Positions 1-9,135 of a DNA stretch of 13,570 nucleotides are shown here, piece after piece (position 1 is the first letter of the stretch; every line of letters begins with the position of its first letter). A model generated the notes under the pieces. The model was not told the origin of the DNA, did no database searches, and worked only from the letters and a program-made list of their open reading frames with translations. The position numbers and the translations under genes are program-made. The stretch comes from Azonexaceae bacterium (lineage in GTDB: Bacteria; Pseudomonadota; Gammaproteobacteria; Burkholderiales; Rhodocyclaceae). The stretch covers positions 1-13,570 of the forward strand of contig SSTB01000233.1 in NCBI GenBank assembly GCA_009469665.1, in the 5' to 3' direction.

Positions 1-594
1 CTGATGGCCGTAAGTGTCGTTGTATCGCTTGAAATAATCGACGTCGCACAAGAGCAGGCCGACTTCGCCGCCGTTGCGCAGGGCGCGGCCCCACTCCCGG
101 GTCAGGAGTTCGTCGAAGAAGCGCCGGTTGCCGATGCCGGTGAGGCCGTCTCGGGTCGACAGCAGGTGCAGTTCCCGGTTGGCCGCATCCAGTTGTCGGG
201 CAAGGTCCACGAGCTGGTCGCGCATGCCCACGATGCGCTGCATGGCCGCCACCTTGGCGCCCAGGACGACTTCGCTCACCGGCTTGAAGAGGTAGTCGTC
301 GCCCCCTGCGGCGATGCCCTCTTGCAGGTCGGCGTCGGAGGTCAGCCCGGAAAGGAAGATGATGGGCGTCCAGCGCCCCGCCGCCTCGCGCTGGCGAATC
401 TGGCGGGCGACGGCAAAGCCGTCCATGTCGGGCAGGATCACGTCCAGCAGGACCAGGTCGGGGGCTGCACTGGAATAGGCGGCCAGGGCCTGGGCGCCAC
501 TTTCCGCCAGGACGACGTTATCGCCGCGCCGCAGCAGGATTTCGCGCAGGAGGACGGCGTTGCTGCGGGTATCTTCGACAACCAGGATTTTCAT
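1..594 (-). CDS. PleD-like response regulator, receiver plus GGDEF (C-terminus beyond window)
   Basis: Probable two-component output protein that makes cyclic di-GMP when its receiver is phosphorylated; cytoplasmic. The visible 198 residues begin [13 protein letters not shown] receiver domain spans about 1-120, with acidic residues E7/D8, phospho-acceptor Asp51 in [13 protein letters not shown] and the conserved Lys104 in YLFKPVSE. A helical linker (about 120-145) leads into a GGDEF-family start, [17 protein letters not shown] (148-164), and the metal/substrate-binding region [16 protein letters not shown], where the window ends. The GG(D/E)EF signature itself lies outside, so catalytic competence cannot be judged. 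The ATG sits 6 nt after the stop of the upstream membrane-protein gene, so the two are probably one operon. The domain order receiver-GGDEF is established for PleD/WspR-type cyclases; c-di-GMP synthesis here is inferred. No cognate kinase is fused to it; the divergent hybrid kinase is a plausible partner. Confidence 0.88.
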   Translation of the reverse strand, partial: MKILVVEDTRSNAVLLREILLRRGDNVVLAESGAQALAAYSSAAPDLVLLDVILPDMDGFAVARQIRQREAAGRWTPIIFLSGLTSDADLQEGIAAGGDDYLFKPVSEVVLGAKVAAMQRIVGMRDQLVDLARQLDAANRELHLLSTRDGLTGIGNRRFFDELLTREWGRALRNGGEVGLLLCDVDYFKRYNDTYGHQ

Positions 595-600
595 GCCGGT

Positions 601-1002
601 TCAAGCGCAGTGACGGACCAGTAGGGCCAACATGGTGGCACCGATGGCCAGAGCGACGACGATCCATCCCACGCACAGCAGGGCGGCCGAGCGGGCCTCG
701 GCGTGGGAATGACGGCGGGAGAAGTCCGAGTGGCGCGCCAGTTCACCGAAGGCCACCAATAGGGCAAGGCCGAAAAAGATGGACGAAAAGAAGATGATCA
801 GCATGGTGCCGTTGTCCATGGCCGTACAACTGGCGCCGGCCAGATGGTGGATGCGCAGGAGAAAGTCCATGCGCAGGGCGTAGCGGAAAACCGTGTAGAC
901 GATTCCGGAAAAAACCGCGAGCAGGGCGATAAAGAACCAGGTTCCGCGCTGCCGCAGAGCTTCCGCAAAACGGCGCGATTCATCACTTATCCAATTGAAC
1001 AT
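601..1002 (-). CDS. Three-helix membrane protein of unknown function
   Basis: Family not recognised. The 133-residue product starts MFNWISDESRRFAEALRQRG and has three hydrophobic stretches at about 21-38, 66-86 and 104-128. They are separated by a loop containing IHHLAGASCTAMDNGT and a charged, His-rich loop (HSDFSRRHSHAEAR, 91-104). I chose the ATG at 1002 because GGAG lies 9 nt upstream and the N-terminus is a sensible amphipathic helix before the first membrane segment; an open frame continues up to 1227 but looks non-coding. The two cysteines (Cys59 and Cys110) and clustered histidines (52-53, 91, 98, 100) could be metal or redox sites, but this is speculative. It lies 6 nt upstream of the receiver-GGDEF gene, so it may sense or tether for that cyclase. 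A candidate promoter lies at 1057-1086. Confidence 0.75.
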   Translation of the reverse strand: MFNWISDESRRFAEALRQRGTWFFIALLAVFSGIVYTVFRYALRMDFLLRIHHLAGASCTAMDNGTMLIIFFSSIFFGLALLVAFGELARHSDFSRRHSHAEARSAALLCVGWIVVALAIGATMLALLVRHCA

Positions 1003-1056
1003 GTGGGCGATCTCCGAATGCCGGGTCTTGGCTCTGACCTCTGACCTTTTGCATAG

Positions 1057-1086
1057 ATTATCACTGCTCCGGGCCGGTGGAGTCGA
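1057..1086 (-). promoter_or_regulatory. Candidate sigma-70 promoter for the membrane protein/GGDEF operon
   Basis: Read on the minus strand, a -35-like TCGACT (1081-1086, 4 of 6 to consensus) is followed by an 18-bp spacer and a -10-like GATAAT (1057-1062, 5 of 6). Transcription would begin near 1050, giving a leader of roughly 48 nt before the ATG at 1002. The leader contains a tandem 7-mer, TCTGACC twice on the plus strand, at 1033-1046. This is seen by eye only; no transcript evidence. Confidence 0.4.
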
Positions 1087-1133
1087 TAGAAATCGAGGCG
1101 AAACAAGCCTTCCCGCCCTAGTCGTGGGGCAAT

Positions 1134-1177
1134 CTAATGCATTTGGAGGAATGGTTACGGGAAATCCCTGATGCATT
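1134..1177. repeat. Pair of near-identical 10-mers in the divergent control region
   Basis: CTAATGCATT (1134-1143) and CTGATGCATT (1168-1177) differ at one position and each carries the palindrome ATGCAT; their starts are 34 bp apart. They lie between the divergent membrane-protein operon and the hybrid kinase gene, upstream of the kinase start at 1220. Such a spaced pair could be a binding site for a dimeric regulator. Chance occurrence cannot be excluded. Confidence 0.3.
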
Positions 1178-1219
1178 GTGTTTTGCTGCGGCGCACTATA
1201 AAGGGGATAGAGGACATTG

Positions 1220-4351
<3,132 letters not shown>

Positions 4352-4411
4352 GGCTTGATGGTCGATTCCTGGTGCTGCGGGATTGAATCCGGCGCGAAGT
4401 TTAGGGTGCGT

Positions 4412-5056
4412 TTAGAGTTCCGAAAGTCCACGCCGGATGGCGTAACGCACCAGTCCGGGAATGTCGCCTATGCCCAGGCGGTTCATGATCTGGGCACGGT
4501 AGGTCTCGATGGTCTTGACGCTGACGCCTAGGCTGAAAGCGATTTCCTTGGTGCGCATGCCCTCCGCGATCATCTTCAGCACTTCCCGCTGGCGGGGGGT
4601 GAGGCCATCCCGGGTGTCCGAAGTCTGCACCCGCTCCAGGTAGGCGTCCACCACCGGACGTGAAATGGCCGCCGGCAGCCAGGTGCCGCCCGCCAGCACG
4701 GCGCGGATGGCCAGTTCCATTTCCTGAGGAGCGGCGTTCTTCAGCACGAAACCGGAGGCCCCCAGGCGCATGGCCGAAATGACGTGCTCCTCGGTGTCGT
4801 ACATGGTCAGGATGATGACCCGTATGGCCGGGTTGGTGCTGACGATCTTCTCCAGGGCCTGTAAACCCGTGATGCCCGGCATGGCGATGTCGAGCAGGGC
4901 GACATCGGGCTGCAGGCGGCAGGCCAGGTCGATGGCTTCGGCGCCGTTGGCGGTGTCGGCCACCACCTCGAAATCGGCGACTTCGTTGAGAAGGCGCAGG
5001 ATTCCGGCTCGGACAAGGTTGTGGTCGTCGGCGACGAGAATGCGGATGGGCGTCAT
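4412..5056 (-). CDS. NarL/FixJ-family response regulator (receiver plus LuxR-type HTH)
   Basis: DNA-binding transcription regulator activated by phosphorylation, 214 residues, the normal length for this family. The receiver covers about 4-120, with the acidic pair Asp10/Asp11, phospho-acceptor Asp56 in VALLDIAMPG, Thr84 in ILTMYD and Lys106 in FVLKNA. A LuxR-type helix-turn-helix covers about 150-212: LTPRQREVLKMIAEG, then EIAFSLGVSVKTIETYRAQI. Its ATG overlaps the stop of the upstream kinase gene as ATGA (5053-5056), and I see no good ribosome site of its own, so translation is probably coupled to the kinase. The kinase is almost certainly its partner, since HisKA_3 kinases typically pair with this regulator class. 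Target genes are unknown. The gene ends 60 bp from the convergent hybrid kinase. Confidence 0.95.
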   Translation of the reverse strand: MTPIRILVADDHNLVRAGILRLLNEVADFEVVADTANGAEAIDLACRLQPDVALLDIAMPGITGLQALEKIVSTNPAIRVIILTMYDTEEHVISAMRLGASGFVLKNAAPQEMELAIRAVLAGGTWLPAAISRPVVDAYLERVQTSDTRDGLTPRQREVLKMIAEGMRTKEIAFSLGVSVKTIETYRAQIMNRLGIGDIPGLVRYAIRRGLSEL

Positions 5057-6846
5057 TGCAGGGTAGGGGGAGCGTAAAAAAGGGTGGCGACTTCGGTTCC
5101 GGCTCCTGGCCTGGATTCTATGCGGAAACGGCCGCCGACGGTGGCGACCCGTTCCCGCATGCCCAGGAGGCCGAGGGAATTGAGGCGGCGAGAGCGTTCC
5201 AGGGCTTCTTCGGCGGCGAAGCCGACGCCGTCGTCGCGGATGCGCAGGCCGAGGCCCGTGGCATCGAATTCCAGGCAGACATGGATTTCCTGGGCGCGGG
5301 CATGGCGCAGGGCATTGGACAGGGCTTCCTGGGCGATGCGGAAGGCAGCCAGTTCCACGTCCGGATGGAAGCGGGTGGCGCCGATCCCGTCGTCCAGGCG
5401 AATTCCGACCACGTCGGCGCGGGGCAGTTTGTCGATGTGCCAGCGCAAGGCCGCCGCCAGGCCAAGGTCGTCCAGCAAGGGCGGGCGCAGACGGCGGGAA
5501 ATGTCGCGGGTCGTTTCGAGGATCGACTTCACCGTGAGGCGGGCCTCCCAGAGAGCGGCCTGGGCCTTGGGCGCCGGCCCCATGTGGCGGGCGCACTGGT
5601 CCAGGGCCAGTTCCAGGGCAGCCAGATCCTGGCCGACGTGGTCGTGCAGTTCCCGGGAAAGTGCAAGCCGTTCTTCTTCCTGGAAGACCAACTGCCGGGC
5701 GGCCAGGGTCTTCACCTGGCACAGGGCCAAATGCTCGGCGTCCTTGGCGTGGTGGATGTCGCTGATATCGTGGTAGGCCACCACCGCGCCGCCGGCCGGA
5801 AAGGCGACCGGCGTCACGGTCATCGCGAACCACAGCACCTCGCCCGCCGGAGACTCGCAGCGGCACTCGCCGCGGAATTGCTCGGTACGTCCGTGCAGCA
5901 CTTCGAGGATGCCGGTGTAGACCCAGTGGTCGCTGTCGTGGTCCGCCCGGCAGGCGTCCAGGAGATTCGCCCCTACGGCGGTCCCTGCGAGTTGTCCGGC
6001 GTCGGTGCAGTGGTGCAGGGCGAATTCCCGCCAGGATTCGTTGATGGCGACGATCGCCCCGTCGCGGTCGATGACAGCCATTTGGGCGGGAACCGAGTCC
6101 AGCACCGCTTGGCTCAGGGTATGGGCCGCGTGCAGATTCCGCTCGTAGTGCAGGCGCTGGCTGATGTCGTGGACGATGGCCATGGTGCTTCCATCGCCCT
6201 CGCGGGAGATGAGCGCTTTCACCTCGGCCGGCTGCCCGTCCCGGCGACGCAGGCGCCAGCGGGTGGTCAGCCCGTCCGACGCCCGGGTGCTGGCCAGATA
6301 TTCGCGCAGGCGGGCGTGATCGCCCGCGTCGACGATGCGGTAGGCGTCCAGCCCCAGGATCTCCTCGCGGGAATATCCGGTCAATGCGCAGAAGGCCGGG
6401 TTGGCGTCCTGGTAGCGGCCCCGGCCGTCGAGATAGACGATCCCGGCGCGGGAGCGCTCGAACAGCCGGCGGTGGCGGACGTTACCCGCGAGGCGTTCGG
6501 CGAGCCTTTCCTTCTGGCTCAGGCGATGGGCGAATACGCTGAACAGGATGCCGGTCGCCGCGAAGATCGCCATCTGGATGCCCAGGGCAGCCTCCGCTGG
6601 CGTCTCCGCCACCTGAGCCGGAACCAGATAGAAACCGGCCAGGGCGGTGGCCAGCAGCGTGGCCCCCACGCCGCCCCAGAGTCCACCGATCAGCGCGGCG
6701 ACGAAGACCGCCGGGTAAAAGAGCACCCAGGCAAAGGGGCGCAGGGTTTCCCAGAAGGCAAGTTCGACTCCCATGGCGAGCGCCGGCAGCGCCAGGGCGC
6801 CGATGAAACCGACCGATGAACTGTCGTGGAAACCGTGAGGGCCCAT
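5053..6846 (-). CDS. Membrane sensor histidine kinase, DUF4118-like, two PAS, HisKA_3
   Basis: Sensor kinase of the NarX/DegS-like class, 597 residues. The N-terminal 110 residues hold several hydrophobic segments (about 11-28, 38-55, 57-75, 86-105), including FYPAVFVAALIGGLWGGVGA, which resembles the DUF4118/KdpD-type membrane module. A PAS domain follows at about 122-232 (SRAGIVYLDGRGRYQDANP, ending in the PAC-like IVHDISQRLHYERNL), then a second PAS-like domain at about 240-368. HisKA_3 carries His401 in ALSRELHDHVGQDLAAL. The ATPase has Asn511 in AQEALSNALRHA, DDGVGF (538-543) and LGLLGMRERVATVGG. The ATG at 6846 was chosen because GGAAAGG lies about 8 nt upstream; an open frame reaching 7251 adds a non-protein-like, Arg/Pro-rich extension. 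It overlaps the downstream regulator by 4 nt. PAS input suggests redox, oxygen or ligand sensing, but no cofactor residue can be assigned with confidence. Confidence 0.92.
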   Translation of the reverse strand: MGPHGFHDSSSVGFIGALALPALAMGVELAFWETLRPFAWVLFYPAVFVAALIGGLWGGVGATLLATALAGFYLVPAQVAETPAEAALGIQMAIFAATGILFSVFAHRLSQKERLAERLAGNVRHRRLFERSRAGIVYLDGRGRYQDANPAFCALTGYSREEILGLDAYRIVDAGDHARLREYLASTRASDGLTTRWRLRRRDGQPAEVKALISREGDGSTMAIVHDISQRLHYERNLHAAHTLSQAVLDSVPAQMAVIDRDGAIVAINESWREFALHHCTDAGQLAGTAVGANLLDACRADHDSDHWVYTGILEVLHGRTEQFRGECRCESPAGEVLWFAMTVTPVAFPAGGAVVAYHDISDIHHAKDAEHLALCQVKTLAARQLVFQEEERLALSRELHDHVGQDLAALELALDQCARHMGPAPKAQAALWEARLTVKSILETTRDISRRLRPPLLDDLGLAAALRWHIDKLPRADVVGIRLDDGIGATRFHPDVELAAFRIAQEALSNALRHARAQEIHVCLEFDATGLGLRIRDDGVGFAAEEALERSRRLNSLGLLGMRERVATVGGRFRIESRPGAGTEVATLFYAPPTLQ

Positions 6847-7059
6847 CACTTGAGCCTTTCCGAGCGGCGACGGCCATGCTGCGCGGCCTGGCTCACCCCT
6901 CGCTGGGCCAAGGACGTAACACACCCGGGGTCGCATTGCGCGATGCCCTTCCTGCACCTTGAAACCTGTCGCCCGATCGACTCGGGTCTGTACCGTGAAG
7001 ACAACATTTGTCGGCCCTGGTTCCTGTTCCGGACCCACGCGCTCTCCACACCCTGTTGT

Positions 7060-7099
7060 CGGGCTTCGAGGACGCGCCCCCCTTGATTCGCGAAGCCCG
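7060..7099. repeat. 9-bp perfect inverted repeat with a further direct copy
   Basis: CGGGCTTCG (7060-7068) and CGAAGCCCG (7091-7099) are exact reverse complements with a 22-nt loop. The right arm plus one base, CGAAGCCCGG (7091-7100), occurs again identically at 7164-7173, where it overlaps the left arm of a terminator-like hairpin. The left arm at 7060 could therefore pair with either copy, which gives mutually exclusive folds. Confidence 0.55.
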
Positions 7100-7165
7100 G
7101 ATTGTCGGCCATCGGCGGGCATGCACCAATCGGAACAACCCGGGGCCGGTCCTTCGATATTCCCG

Positions 7166-7186
7166 AAGCCCGGCCGGTGGGCTTTT
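7166..7186 (+). terminator. Terminator-like hairpin upstream of rmuC
   Basis: AAGCCC (7166-7171), a 7-nt loop and GGGCTT (7179-7184) form a perfect 6-bp stem ending in a run of four T on the plus strand. The T-run is short and no obvious plus-strand gene ends just upstream, so this would terminate a small RNA or act as an attenuator ahead of rmuC. A plain regulatory repeat is equally possible. Confidence 0.35.
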
Positions 7187-7197
7187 GCGGCTGGAGC

Positions 7198-7229
7198 ATC
7201 GGGTCGCGATCTGTCAGAATCGCGCCGAT
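7198..7229. repeat. Long imperfect palindrome, 11 paired bases
   Basis: ATCGG (7198-7202) and CGCGAT (7205-7210) pair with ATCGCG (7219-7224) and CCGAT (7225-7229). A 2-nt bulge (GT) interrupts the left side and the loop is 8 nt. It lies 133 bp upstream of the rmuC ATG, so it could be an operator or a leader hairpin. Confidence 0.5.
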
Positions 7230-7361
7230 CGTCCTGAACGGTGCGGCACATGGCTTGCCCCGCCCCGCGGAACTACGGCGCACTGGGCGGGGGAGGGGGG
7301 CACGGCAGGGCGCGGCAACATTGGGGATGGTCTCGATCCATGCCCGTTCGGGGAAAGCGAC

Positions 7362-8699
7362 ATGGCAACGGGTGTGGAACTGGCGATCTTGGTGGCCCTG
7401 GCAGCAGTGCTTGCGCTCCAGGTTTGGACCCTGCGGCGGGCCGGTGGCCGAGACGCACAACTGGCCGAAGCGCTCACCGCCATGCTGGAAACCCAGGCCC
7501 GCGCCCTCGAGCGCCTGGAACGGGAACTGCGGGAGGAACTGGCCCGCGCCCGGCGCGAAGACGCCGACGCTGCCTTCCGGGACCGGGAAGAGCAGGCCCG
7601 TTCTGCCACCCAGTTGAGCCAGACCGTCTCAGCGCAGCTCACCGGCCTGGGCGCCCTGCAAGGGGAACGCCTGGAAGGCTTTGCCCGGGAGCTCAACCGT
7701 TTTTCCCTGGGACTGGACGAGCGCTTCGAGCGCCTCAAGGCGGCAGTGGAAGGCCGGCTCACCGCCCTCCAGGCGGACAACGCGACCAGGCTCGAAGCCA
7801 TGCGCCAGACGGTGGACGAAAAGCTGCACGCCACCCTGGAGCAGCGTCTGGGCGAATCCTTCAAATTGGTCAGCGACCGCCTGGAGCAGGTCCATCGCGG
7901 GCTGGGGGAAATGCATACCCTGGCGGTGGGGGTGGGAGATCTGAAGCGCGTGCTGACCAATGTGAAGACCCGCGGCACCTGGGGCGAGGTCCAACTGGCG
8001 GCCCTGCTGGAACAGTTGCTCACCGCGGATCAGTTTTCCGCCAATGTGGCGACGCGGCCGGGCAGCGCGGAACGGGTCGATTTCGCCATCCGCCTGCCGG
8101 GTAAGGACGATGGCGCCGAGGTCTGGCTGCCCCTGGACGCCAAATTTCCCATCGAGGACTGGCAGCGGCTCCTGGACGCGCAGGAGCGGGGCGACGTCCC
8201 GGCCATGGACGAAGCAGCCCGTGCCATCGAGGGCCGCCTCAAGCTGGAGGCCCGCAGCATCCGCGAAAAGTACGTGGCACCGCCCCATACCACCGATTTC
8301 GCCATTCTCTATCTGCCGGTGGAAGGGCTCTACGCTGAGGCTCTGCGCCGACCGGGGCTGAGCGAAACCCTGCAGCGCGAGTGGCGGGTGAGCCTGGCCG
8401 GGCCGACCACCCTGGCCGCGCTGCTCAACAGTCTGCAGATGGGCTTCCGCACCCTGGCCATCGAGCAGCGTTCGGCGGAGGTCTGGGCCATCCTCGGTGC
8501 GGTGAAGACCGAGTTTGGCAAGTTCGGCGAGGCCCTGGCCCACACCCGCAAGAAGCTGGAGGAAGCAAGCAGCAGCATCGGCAAGGCGGAGACCCGTACC
8601 CGCGTGCTGTCCAGGAAACTGAAGGAAGTGGAGGCATTGCCGGTGGCGGAAAGCGAGCGGCTCATCGGCGAGGCGGATTTCGATGCCGACGCAGAGTGA
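7362..8699 (+). CDS. rmuC: RmuC-family DNA recombination protein
   Basis: RmuC proteins are membrane-anchored, coiled-coil proteins with a predicted nuclease-like core, and in E. coli they limit inversions between short repeats. The 445 residues begin with one membrane helix (about 5-23), followed by a long charged coiled coil (about 30-185). The conserved core runs from about 190 to 400: VKTRGTWGEVQLAALLEQLL (201-220), PLDAKFPIEDW (257-267), TDFAILYLPVEGLYAEAL (311-328) and SLAGPTTLAALLNSLQMG (344-361). These motifs are diagnostic of the family. The ATG at 7362 is preceded by GGGGAAAG at a suitable distance and gives the expected N-terminal anchor; an open frame reaches back to 7008 but is not protein-like. 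The last 17 nt overlap the next gene, so it heads an operon with the DUF3293 and kinase-HDOD-GAF genes. Confidence 0.96.
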   Translation: MATGVELAILVALAAVLALQVWTLRRAGGRDAQLAEALTAMLETQARALERLERELREELARARREDADAAFRDREEQARSATQLSQTVSAQLTGLGALQGERLEGFARELNRFSLGLDERFERLKAAVEGRLTALQADNATRLEAMRQTVDEKLHATLEQRLGESFKLVSDRLEQVHRGLGEMHTLAVGVGDLKRVLTNVKTRGTWGEVQLAALLEQLLTADQFSANVATRPGSAERVDFAIRLPGKDDGAEVWLPLDAKFPIEDWQRLLDAQERGDVPAMDEAARAIEGRLKLEARSIREKYVAPPHTTDFAILYLPVEGLYAEALRRPGLSETLQREWRVSLAGPTTLAALLNSLQMGFRTLAIEQRSAEVWAILGAVKTEFGKFGEALAHTRKKLEEASSSIGKAETRTRVLSRKLKEVEALPVAESERLIGEADFDADAE

Positions 8700-9135
8700 G
8701 CTGGAAGCCGCCTACCGGGCGACGACCTATCGTGTCTTCCTGCCCGGCGGCGTGCGGGAGCTGCGCATCGGGACGCGGGACGACAGGCTGGTCGCCTGGC
8801 TGGCCGGCGAAGGCGCCGCGGACTGGGCGGTGCTGACGGCGTGCAACCCGGCGTCGGTGAGGCTGGGCGAGGAGGAAAACCGCCTGCGCCAGGCGGCGCT
8901 CGAAGTCGCCCTTCTGGAAATGGGGCTGGAACCCTACACGGCCGAGAACGTGGCCGACGATGCCGGCTGGCCGGTGGAGGAAAGCTGCTTCGTGACAGGT
9001 TTGCCGGCCGACGCTGCCCTTGGACTGGCGGCGCGCTTCGGGCAGAACGCCCTGGTGTGCGGCGCGGCCGAAGGCATGCCCCGGCTGCTGTGGGTCACGC
9101 CGGCGGTAGACGGTGAGGAGAGCGAGGGTCGATGA
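8683..9135 (+). CDS. DUF3293-family protein
   Basis: Small cytoplasmic protein of 150 residues with no known reaction. Family hallmarks are visible: VLTACNPASVRLGEEENRLR (50-69), GLEPYTAENVADDAGWPVEE (81-100) and the C-terminal FGQNALVCGAAEGMPRLLWV (119-138). DUF3293 members usually show this T-A-x-N-P start, a central G-x-x-P/Y segment and an F-G-Q-N-A motif, so the family call is fairly secure, though made from memory of the pattern. The ATG at 8683 lies inside the end of rmuC (17-nt overlap), with GAGGCGG 6 nt upstream. The stop overlaps the ATG of the next gene as ATGA, so all three genes are probably translated from one message. Confidence 0.85.
   Translation: MPTQSELEAAYRATTYRVFLPGGVRELRIGTRDDRLVAWLAGEGAADWAVLTACNPASVRLGEEENRLRQAALEVALLEMGLEPYTAENVADDAGWPVEESCFVTGLPADAALGLAARFGQNALVCGAAEGMPRLLWVTPAVDGEESEGR

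Larger units (their letters stand above)
6847..7361. other. 515-bp structured gap between divergent kinase and rmuC operons
   Basis: No convincing protein gene is seen on either strand: frames that cross the gap encode Arg/Pro/Gly-rich strings with no domain, and lack ribosome sites. The region is rich in short inverted repeats, listed separately: 6972-6986 (CCCGA/TCGGG, 5-bp stem), 7000-7012 (GACAA-CAT-TTGTC), 7060-7099, 7166-7186 and 7198-7229. It must hold the promoters of the divergent kinase/regulator and rmuC operons, but I could not pick a good -10/-35 pair for either. A small RNA, a structured leader of rmuC, or a repeated intergenic element are all possible. Confidence 0.6.

Noticed and set aside
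1033..1046. Tandem 7-mer TCTGACC twice
   Set aside because: A single short tandem copy in a leader is readily due to chance or slippage; no further copies were seen nearby.
1176..1202. Possible promoter TTGTGT / TATAAA before the hybrid kinase
   Set aside because: The spacer is only 15 bp, the -35 match is 3 of 6, and the predicted transcript start would fall on the ribosome site.
4352..4411. Possible terminator between the convergent hybrid kinase and LuxR-type regulator
   Set aside because: Only a 4-bp stem (GGAT/ATCC around 4379-4390) without a T-run was found, too weak to call.
5056..6819. Long open frame (587 codons) on the plus strand opposite the DUF4118 kinase
   Set aside because: It is an antisense shadow in GC-rich DNA: Gly/Ala/Gln/Val-rich with no domain, while the minus-strand frame has all kinase motifs and proper gene junctions.
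6847..7251. Possible N-terminal extension of the DUF4118 kinase, or a separate small protein in the same gap
   Set aside because: The translations are Arg/Pro/Gly-rich without hydrophobic pattern or motif, and a good ribosome site supports the ATG at 6846.
7008..7361. N-terminal extension of RmuC from an earlier start
   Set aside because: RmuC proteins begin with a membrane anchor, which the ATG at 7362 provides directly after a GGGGAAAG site; the extension is not protein-like.
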